Shown piece after piece: positions 8,829 to 17,770 of a stretch of DNA of 64,000 nt. Position 1 is the stretch's first letter. Each line of letters starts with the position of its first letter. The notes under the pieces were generated by a model. That model was given only the letters and a program-made list of their open reading frames with translations. It searched no databases and was not told where the DNA came from. The position numbers and the translations under genes were made by a program. The DNA is from Anaerolineae bacterium. Its GTDB lineage: Bacteria > Chloroflexota > Anaerolineae > Aggregatilineales > J027. The stretch lies in contig WBUL01000009.1 in assembly GCA_008933735.1 (NCBI GenBank), positions 62,001 through 126,000 of the forward strand, given 5' to 3'.

Positions 8829-9689
8829 TTAACTGCGTAGTTTCTCCAGGAAATCGTCCACCGTTTCTTCTGGAGACATAGGGTCGCCCCCATACAAATC
8901 GTGCATGATCCCTTGATGTTTGATGAGCCATACATACAGATCCGCTTCGGTACGGTCGGGAAAATCCTTCAACATATTGTGCCGCCGAATCGCCCTCACC
9001 ATGGGCATGTAGATATTGTCATACCAGCTTGCGACCCCTTCTTCCCATGTCGGCTCGCATTCGCAGTCCAGTCCCAGAAAATAGTGATGAACTTCAATAT
9101 GGTTGAGGATTTGAGGATAACGAACAGGTTCTGTCAGGATAACCTCGCTGTCCGGACGCAGTTTTTTGAGATTGGTTTTGGCAAGGAAATCCGCGTATGC
9201 TGCTTTGGCGAATAAATCTTCAGGGGTTGTGTGTTCATCCAGGGGCACATCGGTCTTGAATTCGGTCACGTAGGCCTCGATAGTTTCCATATTGTTGGCA
9301 CGGGCGACAGAAACACGATGATTACCGTCCACGACGAAGTACACATCCCCCACCTTATAAACCTCAATCGGTGGGAAGCCCGTCATACTCATCGTCAGCG
9401 CATCAACGGCCTTCCAGCGCTCCTTGCTGATGGATTTTCGGGGTAAAAAGCGGCGGTTGAAGTCATTGTGGCGGCCCACACTGCCGACAATTTTGTCTAA
9501 CGGAATATCTTGCAGGCCCAGATAGCGGTCATCCCGCAGCCGGAGCTTTTGTTTAACTTCATCGAAGTTCAGCAGATCCACGTTTTTGCCACGCAGACGG
9601 TCAATCAGGTCGCTCCAGAAGGCACGGTTTCGCGCACGCTGGAAGTCTAACTCGGCCTGAGACTGGACAGAGCTAAAATCGGTGTCCAT
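8829..9689 (-). CDS. ParB/sulfiredoxin-like domain protein of unknown function
   Basis: 286 residues. The middle carries VVDGNHRVSVARANNME, resembling the DGxHR nucleotide-binding box of ParB N-terminal/sulfiredoxin-fold domains; the flanking regions are mostly helical with no clear family. The ATG at 9689 is selected by a perfect AGGAGG site (9696-9701) six bases upstream; a longer frame from 9707 would place that site inside the coding region. There is no DNA-binding domain, so chromosome partitioning is unlikely. It lies 26 bases after the phosphoesterase gene and just upstream of the Mo hydroxylase genes, so it may share their message. Function unknown. Confidence 0.75.
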   Translation of the reverse strand: MDTDFSSVQSQAELDFQRARNRAFWSDLIDRLRGKNVDLLNFDEVKQKLRLRDDRYLGLQDIPLDKIVGSVGRHNDFNRRFLPRKSISKERWKAVDALTMSMTGFPPIEVYKVGDVYFVVDGNHRVSVARANNMETIEAYVTEFKTDVPLDEHTTPEDLFAKAAYADFLAKTNLKKLRPDSEVILTEPVRYPQILNHIEVHHYFLGLDCECEPTWEEGVASWYDNIYMPMVRAIRRHNMLKDFPDRTEADLYVWLIKHQGIMHDLYGGDPMSPEETVDDFLEKLRS

Positions 9690-9695
9690 AGCGAT

Positions 9696-9701
9696 CCTCC
9701 T
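9696..9701 (-). promoter_or_regulatory. Strong ribosome binding site that fixes the start at 9689
   Basis: AGGAGG on the minus strand, six bases before the ATG at 9689. It would be inside the coding region if the alternative start at 9707 were used, so it decides the start of the ParB-like gene. Confidence 0.75.
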
Positions 9702-9715
9702 GTACAAGCACAGGG

Positions 9716-10357
9716 TTATTTGTGAAATGATACGGCTGGTTTTAAGTAATCCTGATCAGGAATCAAAAGACGCTTAGGGTTAATATTCATGATGCGGGTA
9801 TCATAGTATTGCGTTTCCGTAACTTCACGTCTGTCCCAGATATCGATATGCCCATGAATCATATATCGGGGTTTGCCGAGGCGCATGAACCAGAGCAGGG
9901 ATTTAAATCCCTGATGCGGCGGGTCTTCTCGATCATGAATCCCACGTGGGGGGGAGTGTGTAATTAAATAATCTGCACCATGCCCATGTGTGCGCTGGTG
10001 AATCATCATCCGAGGCAGCAAACGCAGCGCAAAAACAGATACCTCCGCCTCTGTATACTGGACATTCTTGCCGTTGTAGTGAATACAGCCCTCCAAACCC
10101 ACCAGCGCCAACCCCTGATAGATCACATATTTGAGATGCAGGCTTTCGCCACCAGGGCGGCCCGGTTCGTAATGGTCATCATGGTTACCCCGCACAAAAA
10201 ACAGCGGCCGGTTGAGCGCAGAAGCGATGAATTCCAGATAACTGGGTTCCATATCGCCACAACTAACGATGAGCGAGACATCACCATAGGTATTCCTAAG
10301 ATAGTCCTGCCTGAGCATTTCAGGCAAGCGCTGATCACTGACTGCCAGGATTTTCAT
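9716..10357 (-). CDS. Calcineurin-like metallophosphoesterase
   Basis: 213 residues. Metal-site motifs seen in order are VSD near residue 8, SCGDMEP, RGNHDDHYEPG (the GNHD box), ITHSPPRG and MIHGHIDIW (the GHxD/E-like end box). This is the class III phosphodiesterase/phosphatase fold. Odd point: the first box reads SDQR instead of the usual DxH, so one metal-binding His appears to be missing; many YfcE-like family members do keep it. It is eight bases of untranslated sequence plus the leader away from the ParB-like gene, suggesting joint expression. Substrate unknown. Confidence 0.82.
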   Translation of the reverse strand: MKILAVSDQRLPEMLRQDYLRNTYGDVSLIVSCGDMEPSYLEFIASALNRPLFFVRGNHDDHYEPGRPGGESLHLKYVIYQGLALVGLEGCIHYNGKNVQYTEAEVSVFALRLLPRMMIHQRTHGHGADYLITHSPPRGIHDREDPPHQGFKSLLWFMRLGKPRYMIHGHIDIWDRREVTETQYYDTRIMNINPKRLLIPDQDYLKPAVSFHK

Positions 10358-10367
10358 AGATTCTAAT

Positions 10368-10388
10368 CAAAAAAACACGCTTTTTTTG
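10368..10388 (-). terminator. Possible weak A/T hairpin between xdhC and the phosphoesterase gene
   Basis: A 7-base A run and a 7-base T run flank CACGC, with a closing C-G pair. The stem is almost purely A-T, so it could act weakly in either direction or simply be an A/T-rich leader. Low certainty. Confidence 0.25.
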
Positions 10389-10415
10389 TGAAAGTTTCTT
10401 AAATTTCCAACCCTG

Positions 10416-11252
10416 TCAAGAATCATTTGATACGACATCTTCAATTTTGCCCATCCATTTCATGGGCTTGCCGTCGCCGCCCCGGTAAATCATGATGATT
10501 TCCGCAAGGATGCTGACCGCGATTTCCTGCGGCGTTTCAGCGTTCAGTTCCAGACCCAGGGGGGCATGAACGCGATCCAATGACTCACGGGAAATGCCTT
10601 TTTCCTCCAGCGCTTTAACGGTCAGTGCCCAGCGCCGCCGTGACCCGATCAGTCCGATGTAGGCTGCTGGTGTTTCGAGCAGGGAAGGAATAAGTTTCTC
10701 ATCAACAGGCAGGCCGCGCGTCACCGCCGCTATATAGGTATTGGCATCAATGATGATGTGGCTGGCAACTTCACCAGGCGGAACCACCAGATACCCATCC
10801 AGCCCGGCCACATAGGTATCATTACAGAATTCAGGGCGGTCATCGCTGAGGATCACCCGAAATCCCGCCCATTTGCCAAGCTCAGCCAGTGCCTTGCCTA
10901 CATGCCCGCCGCCAATCACGAGGAGAGTCGGTGCGGTGACAATGGGTTCGATGAAAAGCTGGATCGTTCCGCCACAAATACCGGGGTCGCCCGCACCAAT
11001 GTCATTCAATGTGTATTCAACGATGGTGGATTCACCTGTATGAATCGCCTGAATCCCGTCCTGAATCACACGGGATTCCATCTGTCCGCCGCCAACCGTA
11101 CCGACAATCGCGCCATCCGGCCAGATGATCATTTTGCTGCCGACATGGCGTGGTACAGAGCCTTTCACACTGATGACAGTCGCTAAAGCAGCCTGCAAAC
11201 CTTCTTTTTGAATGCGGAGCAGCGTTTCAGTGACGGCAATTTGCTCACTCAT
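10416..11252 (-). CDS. xdhC: XdhC/CoxI family Mo-hydroxylase maturation protein
   Basis: 278 residues with an N-terminal XdhC/CoxI domain (ATVISVKGSVPRHVGSKM, VGTVGGGQMESRV) and a C-terminal Rossmann domain opening LLVIGGGHVGKALAEL. XdhC proteins bind the molybdenum cofactor, promote its sulfuration and hand it to xanthine dehydrogenase-type enzymes. The ATG overlaps the thioesterase stop by four bases (ATGA). It lies in the same direction as, and a short distance upstream of, the hydroxylase subunits, in line with a role in maturing them. Confidence 0.9.
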   Translation of the reverse strand: MSEQIAVTETLLRIQKEGLQAALATVISVKGSVPRHVGSKMIIWPDGAIVGTVGGGQMESRVIQDGIQAIHTGESTIVEYTLNDIGAGDPGICGGTIQLFIEPIVTAPTLLVIGGGHVGKALAELGKWAGFRVILSDDRPEFCNDTYVAGLDGYLVVPPGEVASHIIIDANTYIAAVTRGLPVDEKLIPSLLETPAAYIGLIGSRRRWALTVKALEEKGISRESLDRVHAPLGLELNAETPQEIAVSILAEIIMIYRGGDGKPMKWMGKIEDVVSNDS

Positions 11253-11743
11253 GTCCGGCTGTTCTCGTATTCCTCGTCGGTATATACCCGCCAGCCTAGA
11301 GTCTCATTATGTTCCAGCCGGGCAATTTCCTCGGTGGGGATAGCGACGAGGGTCGCTGAACCTTCGACAGCAACCGTGCCGTCTGGCAAAATGACTTCTC
11401 CTTCGACCTGAGCAATTCGCCCTTTATCCTTAACGACCCACCCCCGCACCTGAATATTGGTATCCAGGGGAACGGATACGCGATACTTCAGCTCCATTTT
11501 GGCGGTGAACATCAGGCGGGTATCGGACGCCCCGGACATGATGGATCTTCCCATTGTCTCATCCAGCATCGCAGCAACAACACCGCCATGCACAATGCCG
11601 GGATAACCCTGGTGTTTATCACAAACGCGCGTTTGAACCTGAACATGACCAGGTTCGGTATTTTCAAAGCGGAGCTTCAGCCCCGCCTCATTTTTGAGCC
11701 CGCAGACAAAACAAAAATTGGAATTGGGTTGATAGTCGGGCAT
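11249..11743 (-). CDS. PaaI-type hotdog-fold thioesterase
   Basis: 164 residues. The hotdog motif HGGVVAAMLDETMG is preceded by an N-terminal CFVCGLKNEAGL patch seen in a subgroup of PaaI-like acyl-CoA thioesterases. The start was set at the ATG 11743 (MPDYQPNSNF), ten bases after the LLM gene stop; upstream frame to 11785 would overlap that gene. It probably hydrolyses an acyl-CoA, substrate unknown. Its position between an F420-dependent oxidoreductase and xdhC gives no obvious pathway link. Confidence 0.82.
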   Translation of the reverse strand: MPDYQPNSNFCFVCGLKNEAGLKLRFENTEPGHVQVQTRVCDKHQGYPGIVHGGVVAAMLDETMGRSIMSGASDTRLMFTAKMELKYRVSVPLDTNIQVRGWVVKDKGRIAQVEGEVILPDGTVAVEGSATLVAIPTEEIARLEHNETLGWRVYTDEEYENSRT

Positions 11744-11753
11744 GTCGATCTCG

Positions 11754-12764
11754 CTAATGGGAATATCCGTCGGCAAAAGTATCAATCATCAATCTCACAT
11801 CAGGGCCAAGCGGATACAGGATCGGGCAGGTCGCGCCGTGCTCAATATATTCACGTACTTTGGCACGGACTTCCTTCGGAGTGCCAGATGCGGTAATCAT
11901 CTGCACCACATCATCGGGAACAAGCGCCATCGCCTTTTCGATTTGTTCTTCAGTAGCAGGCCAGGTCAGCACCTGGGAAATTTCATCCAGCAGTTCCTGG
12001 CTCACACCGCTGGCTTTCATAATATGCGGCTGCTGCCCCAGATATTGGGTGACCAGCTTTCGTGCACCGTCCAGCGCCTTTTTGCGGTCATTATCAACGG
12101 AGCAAACGACCAACTGAGGACGGTCAATATCATCAAGTTTACGCCCGCCGATTTTTGCGCCTTCCTCAAGCTGTGCCAGCGCCTCATTATTATATTTCGG
12201 CGAAACCAGATAATTCAGTACCGCCCCGTCGGCAATTTCACCCGCCAGTTTCATCATTTTAGGCCCGGTTGCGCCGATCATGATCGGCACATGACGCGCT
12301 TCTTTGCGTCCATGAACCACATCCAGTTCAATACCCGTTACATGGACAAACTCACCATGAAAAGTCACATTTTTTTCCATTGCCAACAGACGGCGGGTCA
12401 CCATGATATATTCGCGCATTGCCAGCAACGGTTTGGTTCGGTCAATACCTACATTCTTCGCCAATGGATCCCACCAGGCCCCTAAACCACAGATGATCCG
12501 GTCAGGCGCAAGGTCATCCAGGGTCAGAAAGGTGGCGGCGGTCAGGGCAACATTGCGTGTCCAGTTGTTGATAACGCCCGACCCGACTTTGATCCGCGAG
12601 GTGTGTGCAGCAAACGCGGCCATCGGCACGATGGCGTCTCGAACCAGGCGGCTTTCGGCCTGCCAGACAGCCTCAAAGCCTTTTTCTTCAGCGTATTTGA
12701 CGTATTCTATCCCCTCACGAATATCGTGAGCGTCCTGTAGGTAAAGTGCTACACGGTCAGCCAT
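11754..12764 (-). CDS. LLM-class F420-dependent oxidoreductase (Mer-like)
   Basis: 336 residues of the luciferase-like monooxygenase TIM-barrel family, closest by eye to 5,10-methylene-tetrahydromethanopterin reductase-like F420 enzymes: it has [20 protein letters not shown], the [19 protein letters not shown] segment and the [20 protein letters not shown] stretch typical of that group. It should use reduced F420 for hydride transfer; the substrate is unknown. An AAAGGA site precedes the ATG. It follows cofC by 38 bases and so is the first consumer gene after the F420 biosynthesis genes. Confidence 0.87.
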   Translation of the reverse strand: MADRVALYLQDAHDIREGIEYVKYAEEKGFEAVWQAESRLVRDAIVPMAAFAAHTSRIKVGSGVINNWTRNVALTAATFLTLDDLAPDRIICGLGAWWDPLAKNVGIDRTKPLLAMREYIMVTRRLLAMEKNVTFHGEFVHVTGIELDVVHGRKEARHVPIMIGATGPKMMKLAGEIADGAVLNYLVSPKYNNEALAQLEEGAKIGGRKLDDIDRPQLVVCSVDNDRKKALDGARKLVTQYLGQQPHIMKASGVSQELLDEISQVLTWPATEEQIEKAMALVPDDVVQMITASGTPKEVRAKVREYIEHGATCPILYPLGPDVRLMIDTFADGYSH

Positions 12765-12802
12765 TTTTACAGAAATCCTTTAATATTTAGCGCTCTCAGG
12801 CC

Positions 12803-13453
12803 TTACGCCTGCGGAGCAACCCCAAGATAATCAATGATAGGTTCACCCAGTTTAGCAGCTAATTCCTGATACAGGGTTAAATCTTCAGGCGAATCAACAT
12901 CCAGACTCATGCGTTCGGATTCATAAATGTGTACTTCTGCTCCCGCGAGTTCCGCGGCCTGAATATGCCGCTTAAAACTGCCCACCCCAAAGCCATAATC
13001 AATAATATCAGGCGGGCGCATGAACATGGCATTAGTTCCATCCCGGCGGCGGTCAGGCGCGATGACCACACTGTGTTCAAATCGCCCCAGGTCAATCATC
13101 GCCTGCACATCATCACAGTGGATCAGCGGAATATCGGCAGGAAGCACCAGCGTCGCGCTGGTGCCCCACGACATGAGCATTCGGCTGGCACGATGCAGGG
13201 CAGTATTGAGTTCTGGTGTGCCGCTTTCCTGGAGGGTGTGAACACCCTGGATGGCGCGGGCAGCGGAGAGCGCTTTCATATCCCGGCTGATGACCAGCAC
13301 CCCAAAGATACCAGGGGATTGGGTCAGAACTTTCAAATTATGAATCAGCATATGGAGTGCCAGTGTTTCACGTTGGTCAGAGGAAAGAACAGCGGCTAAA
13401 CGGCTTTTTGCCCGGTTGAGAGGTTTAATCGGAACCATTGCCCAGATGCTCAT
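12803..13453 (-). CDS. cofC: Coenzyme F420 biosynthesis guanylyltransferase CofC/FbiD
   Basis: 216 residues. The opening MVPIKPLNRAKSRLAAVL and the SGTPELNTALHRA and VLPADIPLIHCDD motifs are those of CofC/FbiD, which transfers GMP from GTP to a three-carbon phosphate (2-phospholactate, phosphoenolpyruvate or 3-phosphoglycerate according to organism). The product feeds CofD, encoded immediately upstream. The ATG overlaps the cofD stop by four bases. The sequence alone does not tell which three-carbon substrate is used. Confidence 0.9.
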   Translation of the reverse strand: MSIWAMVPIKPLNRAKSRLAAVLSSDQRETLALHMLIHNLKVLTQSPGIFGVLVISRDMKALSAARAIQGVHTLQESGTPELNTALHRASRMLMSWGTSATLVLPADIPLIHCDDVQAMIDLGRFEHSVVIAPDRRRDGTNAMFMRPPDIIDYGFGVGSFKRHIQAAELAGAEVHIYESERMSLDVDSPEDLTLYQELAAKLGEPIIDYLGVAPQA

Positions 13454-14370
13454 GTCATACCCTCCAAAAATTGCAGAATTTCCCTTGCCAGCCGCTCCCG
13501 ATCTGCTGGTGTCAGCATCAAAATATTGGTTTCGAGATAGGCTCCCTGCTGAGGCGCATCCCCTTTATCGACCACGAGTGCGTCAATCAATCTGTCGTAA
13601 TAGCGTGCGATCCCAGTATTCGACGCATCAACGCCCAGTTCACGCATGATCTTGTCCGCCGGGCCTTTGACTGCTTTGCCATGAATTAACGGGCTGACGG
13701 CGACACATGGTACGCGGCGCAGGCGCAGGCGGTCGCGCATGTCACCAACGCTCAGAATCGGGTCAATCGACAGGATCGGATTTGATGGGCAAATCACGAT
13801 GGCATCTGCCTTTTCCAATACATACGCTGCTTCGTCTGTGATTGTGGCATTTCCATCATACCATATTCTGGTGACGGTGGGCTGCCAGCGATGCCGAACA
13901 AAATAATGCTGGAAAACCAGGGTGCCATGTTCTGCTGTATCCACCATCGTGGCGAAGTGATCATTGGTAGCTGGTAGGATGGTATGGTCAATCTGAAGCG
14001 CCTGACTCATTTTACGAACAATCGCGGTCAGGGTTTCGCCCTGCGTCAACAAATGCGTGCGTAAGATGTGAGTCGCTATATCTCTGTCTCCCAATCGAAA
14101 CCAGGGGGTCTCACCGTACTTTTCCAGCATTCCCAGCATCTGCCAGCTTTCATCCACCAGTCCCCAACCAGTCTGCGGGTTGGCGATTTCTGCCAGGGTA
14201 TACATCACTGTATCTAAATCAGGAGAAATATGTAAGCCATAATGGGTAAAATCATCACCTACATTGACAATGACGGTGAGGTGGCCAGGGGGAAGACACC
14301 GCGCCAACCCGTGTGCTAATTTGGCGCCACCGACTCCCCCCGCCAGGGCAACCACATTTTTTACCGCCAT
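13450..14370 (-). CDS. cofD: CofD/FbiA, 2-phospho-L-lactate (or enolpyruvyl) transferase of F420 synthesis
   Basis: 306 residues. It begins with the family signature VVALAGGVGGAKLAHGLA and VIVNVGDDFTHYGLHISPD, and contains CPSNPILSIDPIL. The enzyme joins the CofC product to the deazaflavin Fo, giving F420-0 or dehydro-F420-0. A GAGGAG site lies eight bases before the ATG, and the start overlaps the nitroreductase-family gene by ten bases. Fo synthase genes (cofG/cofH or fbiC) are not in the window and must lie elsewhere. Confidence 0.93.
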   Translation of the reverse strand: MAVKNVVALAGGVGGAKLAHGLARCLPPGHLTVIVNVGDDFTHYGLHISPDLDTVMYTLAEIANPQTGWGLVDESWQMLGMLEKYGETPWFRLGDRDIATHILRTHLLTQGETLTAIVRKMSQALQIDHTILPATNDHFATMVDTAEHGTLVFQHYFVRHRWQPTVTRIWYDGNATITDEAAYVLEKADAIVICPSNPILSIDPILSVGDMRDRLRLRRVPCVAVSPLIHGKAVKGPADKIMRELGVDASNTGIARYYDRLIDALVVDKGDAPQQGAYLETNILMLTPADRERLAREILQFLEGMT

Positions 14371-14960
14371 AGGGTGAGCTCCTCAACCCTCTTGCGATCA
14401 CGCTCGCGTTCTTCTGCTGGATAACCGAGGGTAATCAGCGCCTGAGGCTGCCAATCCTCTGGCAAATTGAGCGCTTCCCGGACAACATCAGGACAGAAAA
14501 GCGGCGCACACATCCAGCACGCACCTAAACCTGCCGCATGTGCCCCCAGGAGTAAATTCTGGCCCGCCATTGCCGTACTTTGTACCGCCATCAGGTATTC
14601 GTTCAGACTCCGGCGGCTGTCGGGATAAGTGTCCATATCTGCCATCGTCATGCAAAGGCAGATCAGTACGACAGCACCGGTGATGCGAGCATATGAACGA
14701 GACACATCTTTTTCAATAACAGCCTCCCCCACACCATCCGCCGTCAAATCACGGCGCAGGCGGCTCCCCATCGCCTGGGCAAGATGTTCTTGTGTTTCCT
14801 TTGATTCAACCACCACAAAGCGCCAGGGCTGACGGTTATGGGCGGATGGCGACCAGTGCGCCAGCTCTAAAATCTGCTCGATAGCTGCACGATCAACAGG
14901 GCGAGATTGGTACTGGCGTATGGAACGGCGAGACTTGATGAGGGCGGCGAGATCGCTCAA
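14361..14960 (-). CDS. Nitroreductase-family flavoprotein, FbiB C-terminal-type dehydro-F420-0 reductase
   Basis: 199 residues of the FMN nitroreductase fold: IKSRRSIRQYQSRPV at the N-terminus, HWSPSAHNRQPWRFVVV, and LGACWMCAPLFCPDVVREAL. In mycobacteria the same domain is fused behind CofE to give FbiB and reduces dehydro-F420-0. Here it is a separate gene whose TTG start overlaps the cofE stop (TTGA), so the pair looks like a split FbiB. The start codon is TTG because no ATG or GTG is near the conserved N-terminus. The F420 role comes from context; a general nitroreductase is the alternative. Confidence 0.85.
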   Translation of the reverse strand: MSDLAALIKSRRSIRQYQSRPVDRAAIEQILELAHWSPSAHNRQPWRFVVVESKETQEHLAQAMGSRLRRDLTADGVGEAVIEKDVSRSYARITGAVVLICLCMTMADMDTYPDSRRSLNEYLMAVQSTAMAGQNLLLGAHAAGLGACWMCAPLFCPDVVREALNLPEDWQPQALITLGYPAEERERDRKRVEELTLWR

Positions 14961-15724
14961 AGGTATAAATCCTGGTCTGGGGGACGGGTGAGTTCAACGG
15001 CGTAACTTTCAACGGGCTGCCACGCAACCCCGCGAATCAACACAACCGGTTGGCCTTCGTCCGCCTGCCCGCTGATGAGCCCAGCGGCAGCGGCAAGTTC
15101 ATCGGCAATCGGTGTCAGCGTGGCCTGTAACGTCCGCCCAAAAAGATCAGGCTGTCCGCGCTGGTCAATCATCGCGGGCACGCCCGCAATTCCAATCGCT
15201 ACCCCGACGTTGCCAGGGCGAAAAGGGCGTCCATGAGTATCGCTGATGATGATGCCAATCTGGGGACCATATTTTGCTTCCAACGTTTGGCGCAGGTCAT
15301 GGGCGGATTTATCCGGATTTTCCGGCAGCAGCAGGACTTTGTTTTGACTATCAAAGCCAACGTTGGACTGGTCAATTCCCGCGTTCGCTGACGTAAAACC
15401 GAGTTTGTGCCGCACAATGAATACATATGGTGCCAATCGTGAAATCCGCTCCGTATATTGCAATGCCAGTTCGATAATCCGGGGGTCTTTGAGGGTAATT
15501 TGGGCGATTTCCTCTGCGCGGGCCGAGGGTGTTACGGTGTTCAGATCCACGAATCGTCCCTCAGATTTAGAGACTATTTTGGAACTTACCACCAGAAGAT
15601 CACCATTCTGCAAGTGCAGGTTCGCCTGTTGCAAACTCTTGATGATAAGGGCAGCAAGGTCATCGCCAGGTTGGATAAGCGGCAGGCCGGGAATGGCCTG
15701 CATCGTGATCTGTGTATTAGGCAA
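14957..15724 (-). CDS. cofE: CofE, coenzyme F420-0:gamma-glutamyl ligase
   Basis: 255 residues with the CofE hallmarks [15 protein letters not shown] near the N-terminus, [32 protein letters not shown] and [18 protein letters not shown]. It adds glutamates to F420-0 using GTP. The start is uncertain: a TTG at 15724 overlaps the NADPH:F420 reductase stop by eight bases, while an internal ATG at 15703 begins closer to the usual family N-terminus but has no visible ribosome site. Confidence 0.92.
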   Translation of the reverse strand: MPNTQITMQAIPGLPLIQPGDDLAALIIKSLQQANLHLQNGDLLVVSSKIVSKSEGRFVDLNTVTPSARAEEIAQITLKDPRIIELALQYTERISRLAPYVFIVRHKLGFTSANAGIDQSNVGFDSQNKVLLLPENPDKSAHDLRQTLEAKYGPQIGIIISDTHGRPFRPGNVGVAIGIAGVPAMIDQRGQPDLFGRTLQATLTPIADELAAAAGLISGQADEGQPVVLIRGVAWQPVESYAVELTRPPDQDLYL

Positions 15725-16394
15725 GGCCAGTAATCCGTATTCCTGCGCCTTTGACCTGATATTTTTTATTGATATACAGCAGGACAGGCGTCAGGGCTTC
15801 GGCAGCAACCGCGTTTGCCAGGGGGCCAGCATCAATTCCTCGCATCCCGGCGGCTTCAACCAGTTGGATGACGTTTTGTTTGGCCTCCTCGTCATCACCA
15901 CAGACCAGCACATCACAGTTTACATCGTGTTCAAGTTTTTTAAGATGCACTGCGCTCACATTCTGAAAAGCCGCTACGACTCTGACTTCATCACCGAGCA
16001 TATCCCGCGCTTCGAGCGCGGCAGAATGACCTTCTGGAATATACACCGATGTGACCGCAGGGGGTTTGATGGGCACAGAAACATCAACCAGAATTTTGCC
16101 GGAGAGATGTGCCTTGACGCTTTCCAGCGTGGATTTATGGGCGTCATAGGGAACACTCAGCACGACGATATGTGCCTGCGCGGCTGCGTCTTCATTGCCT
16201 GTGCCGCTGATGTATTCGCCCCCAAGCAGCTTATTCAATTCGTCCGCCTTATCCGCGCCGCGCTGGGCGTTCCGCGAACCTATCACCACCTTATACCCGG
16301 AATTTGCCCAGCGTAATGCCAGACCTGACCCCTCCTTGCCCGTGCCACCCAGCACCGCTATGGTAAGAACCGTTGTTTCGTCTCGTTCTGTCAC
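15717..16394 (-). CDS. npdG: NADPH:F420 oxidoreductase (NpdG/Fno-like)
   Basis: 225 residues. LTIAVLGGTGKEGSGLALRW is the NADPH-binding turn of the NpdG family and VVIGSRNAQRG supplies the Ser/Arg that selects NADPH over NADH. The enzyme moves hydride between NADPH and F420. The start is a GTG at 16394; an AGAGAGGA sequence ends eight bases before it and the run of T between them makes an ATG impossible nearby. It heads the F420 gene run, 17 bases after ssnA. Confidence 0.9.
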   Translation of the reverse strand: MTERDETTVLTIAVLGGTGKEGSGLALRWANSGYKVVIGSRNAQRGADKADELNKLLGGEYISGTGNEDAAAQAHIVVLSVPYDAHKSTLESVKAHLSGKILVDVSVPIKPPAVTSVYIPEGHSAALEARDMLGDEVRVVAAFQNVSAVHLKKLEHDVNCDVLVCGDDEEAKQNVIQLVEAAGMRGIDAGPLANAVAAEALTPVLLYINKKYQVKGAGIRITGLA

Positions 16395-16411
16395 AAAAAA
16401 AATCCTCTCTA

Positions 16412-17761
16412 TTAAATTGTCATTCTAGCGAACTTTTCATAGCGTTCCCAGACCGCAGGGGCAAGCGCACGGGCTTTTGCGGCAATTGCCTGTTCATCCA
16501 GAATAAGGATTTTCCGGTCTTTCATCAAGACTTGACCACTGGCGATGGTGGTACGAATCATTGAGGCTTCAAAACCAAAAATCACGTGCCAGGGCAGGTT
16601 GCCAGCGCTTAAGGGAGTCAAGGGATAATAATCCACGATCATCAGGTCGGCTGCCGCACCGGGTTCGATGACCCCGATTTTCAAATCCGGGAAAAAGGTT
16701 TCTACCAGGCGGGCATTGTTTTCAATCGCCATCTGTGCGATGCCGTCTCCAGGGGCGCGACGAGGGTCACGATGAACGATCTTATGCAGCAAATAGGCGG
16801 CTTTCCACTCCTCCCACATATTGCTGGAAAAGCCATCGCTGCCGAGGCAGAGACGCATCTTCGCCGACAGCATCGCGTCCAAGGGAGCAGCGCCAACCGC
16901 GTTATTCATGTTGCTGCGCGGCTGGTGGGTTACCCAGGTCTGGGTATCACGCAGAATTTCCAGTTCCCAGGGATCGCAGTGCACGACGTGGGCGACAATG
17001 GTTCTTTCTCCTAAAATTCCCGTGTCCTGCAAGCGATGAATCACCCGCCTGCCGGATTTTTGCAGGCTGTCATATTCATCGGCCTCGTGTTCCGCCACAT
17101 GAATATGGAAGCCGCTGCTCACAGTCCGTCCGGCTGCTGCACAGTTTTCCAGAGTTTCATCAGACAGGGTTAAACTGGCATGGAGACCAAATGTTCCGGC
17201 GATATTTTTACGGGTTGAAGCTGCTCTGATAAACCGGATATTTTCATCGATACCGGCACGGGCTTTCTCCTTGCCATCCCTATCCGTGACTTCATAGCAC
17301 AACACGGCCCTCAAACCCGCCTGCTCAACCACATCTGCAATCACATCCAGGCTGCCCCCGATAAAATTGGGGCTGGCATGGTGGTCAATCAGCGTGGTAG
17401 TACCATGTTTGATGGCATCTACCATGAACACTATCGCGCTCATACGGACGGCATCTTCATCAAGTGCTTTATCCAGAGGCCACCACAGCCGCTGCAAAAT
17501 TTCAGGGAAATCTTTGGGCGCTGGACCGGGAATCGCCATTCCACGTGCATACGCCCCATAAAAATGGGTGTGGGCGCAGATGCTGCCGGGCAGAATCAGC
17601 CCGCCGTTTGCATCAATCGTTTCGGCATTTGGATGCTGTCTTTCCAGCTCGGACGAAGGCGCAACCGCTGTGATTTTTTCTCCGTCGATTAAAACCGCAT
17701 AATTTTCATGGACTTCATTTAGATTCTGTACTACCGTTGCATTTTTAATCAGCACACGCAT
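16412..17761 (-). CDS. ssnA: SsnA-family aminohydrolase of the purine catabolic cluster
   Basis: 449 residues of the amidohydrolase superfamily. The metal site starts ICAHTHFYGAYARG, and LWWPLDKALDEDAVRMS, DHHASPNFIGGSLDV and QPRSNMNNAVG are very like E. coli SsnA, more so than guanine deaminase or chlorohydrolases. In E. coli and gut anaerobes ssnA belongs to the gene set needed for anaerobic urate and purine breakdown. Its precise reaction is not settled. It lies between the unknown protein at 17771 and the F420 genes, with gaps of 9 and 17 bases, so it should be on the same message as both. Confidence 0.88.
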   Translation of the reverse strand: MRVLIKNATVVQNLNEVHENYAVLIDGEKITAVAPSSELERQHPNAETIDANGGLILPGSICAHTHFYGAYARGMAIPGPAPKDFPEILQRLWWPLDKALDEDAVRMSAIVFMVDAIKHGTTTLIDHHASPNFIGGSLDVIADVVEQAGLRAVLCYEVTDRDGKEKARAGIDENIRFIRAASTRKNIAGTFGLHASLTLSDETLENCAAAGRTVSSGFHIHVAEHEADEYDSLQKSGRRVIHRLQDTGILGERTIVAHVVHCDPWELEILRDTQTWVTHQPRSNMNNAVGAAPLDAMLSAKMRLCLGSDGFSSNMWEEWKAAYLLHKIVHRDPRRAPGDGIAQMAIENNARLVETFFPDLKIGVIEPGAAADLMIVDYYPLTPLSAGNLPWHVIFGFEASMIRTTIASGQVLMKDRKILILDEQAIAAKARALAPAVWERYEKFARMTI

Positions 17762-17770
17762 CAGTCCTTT

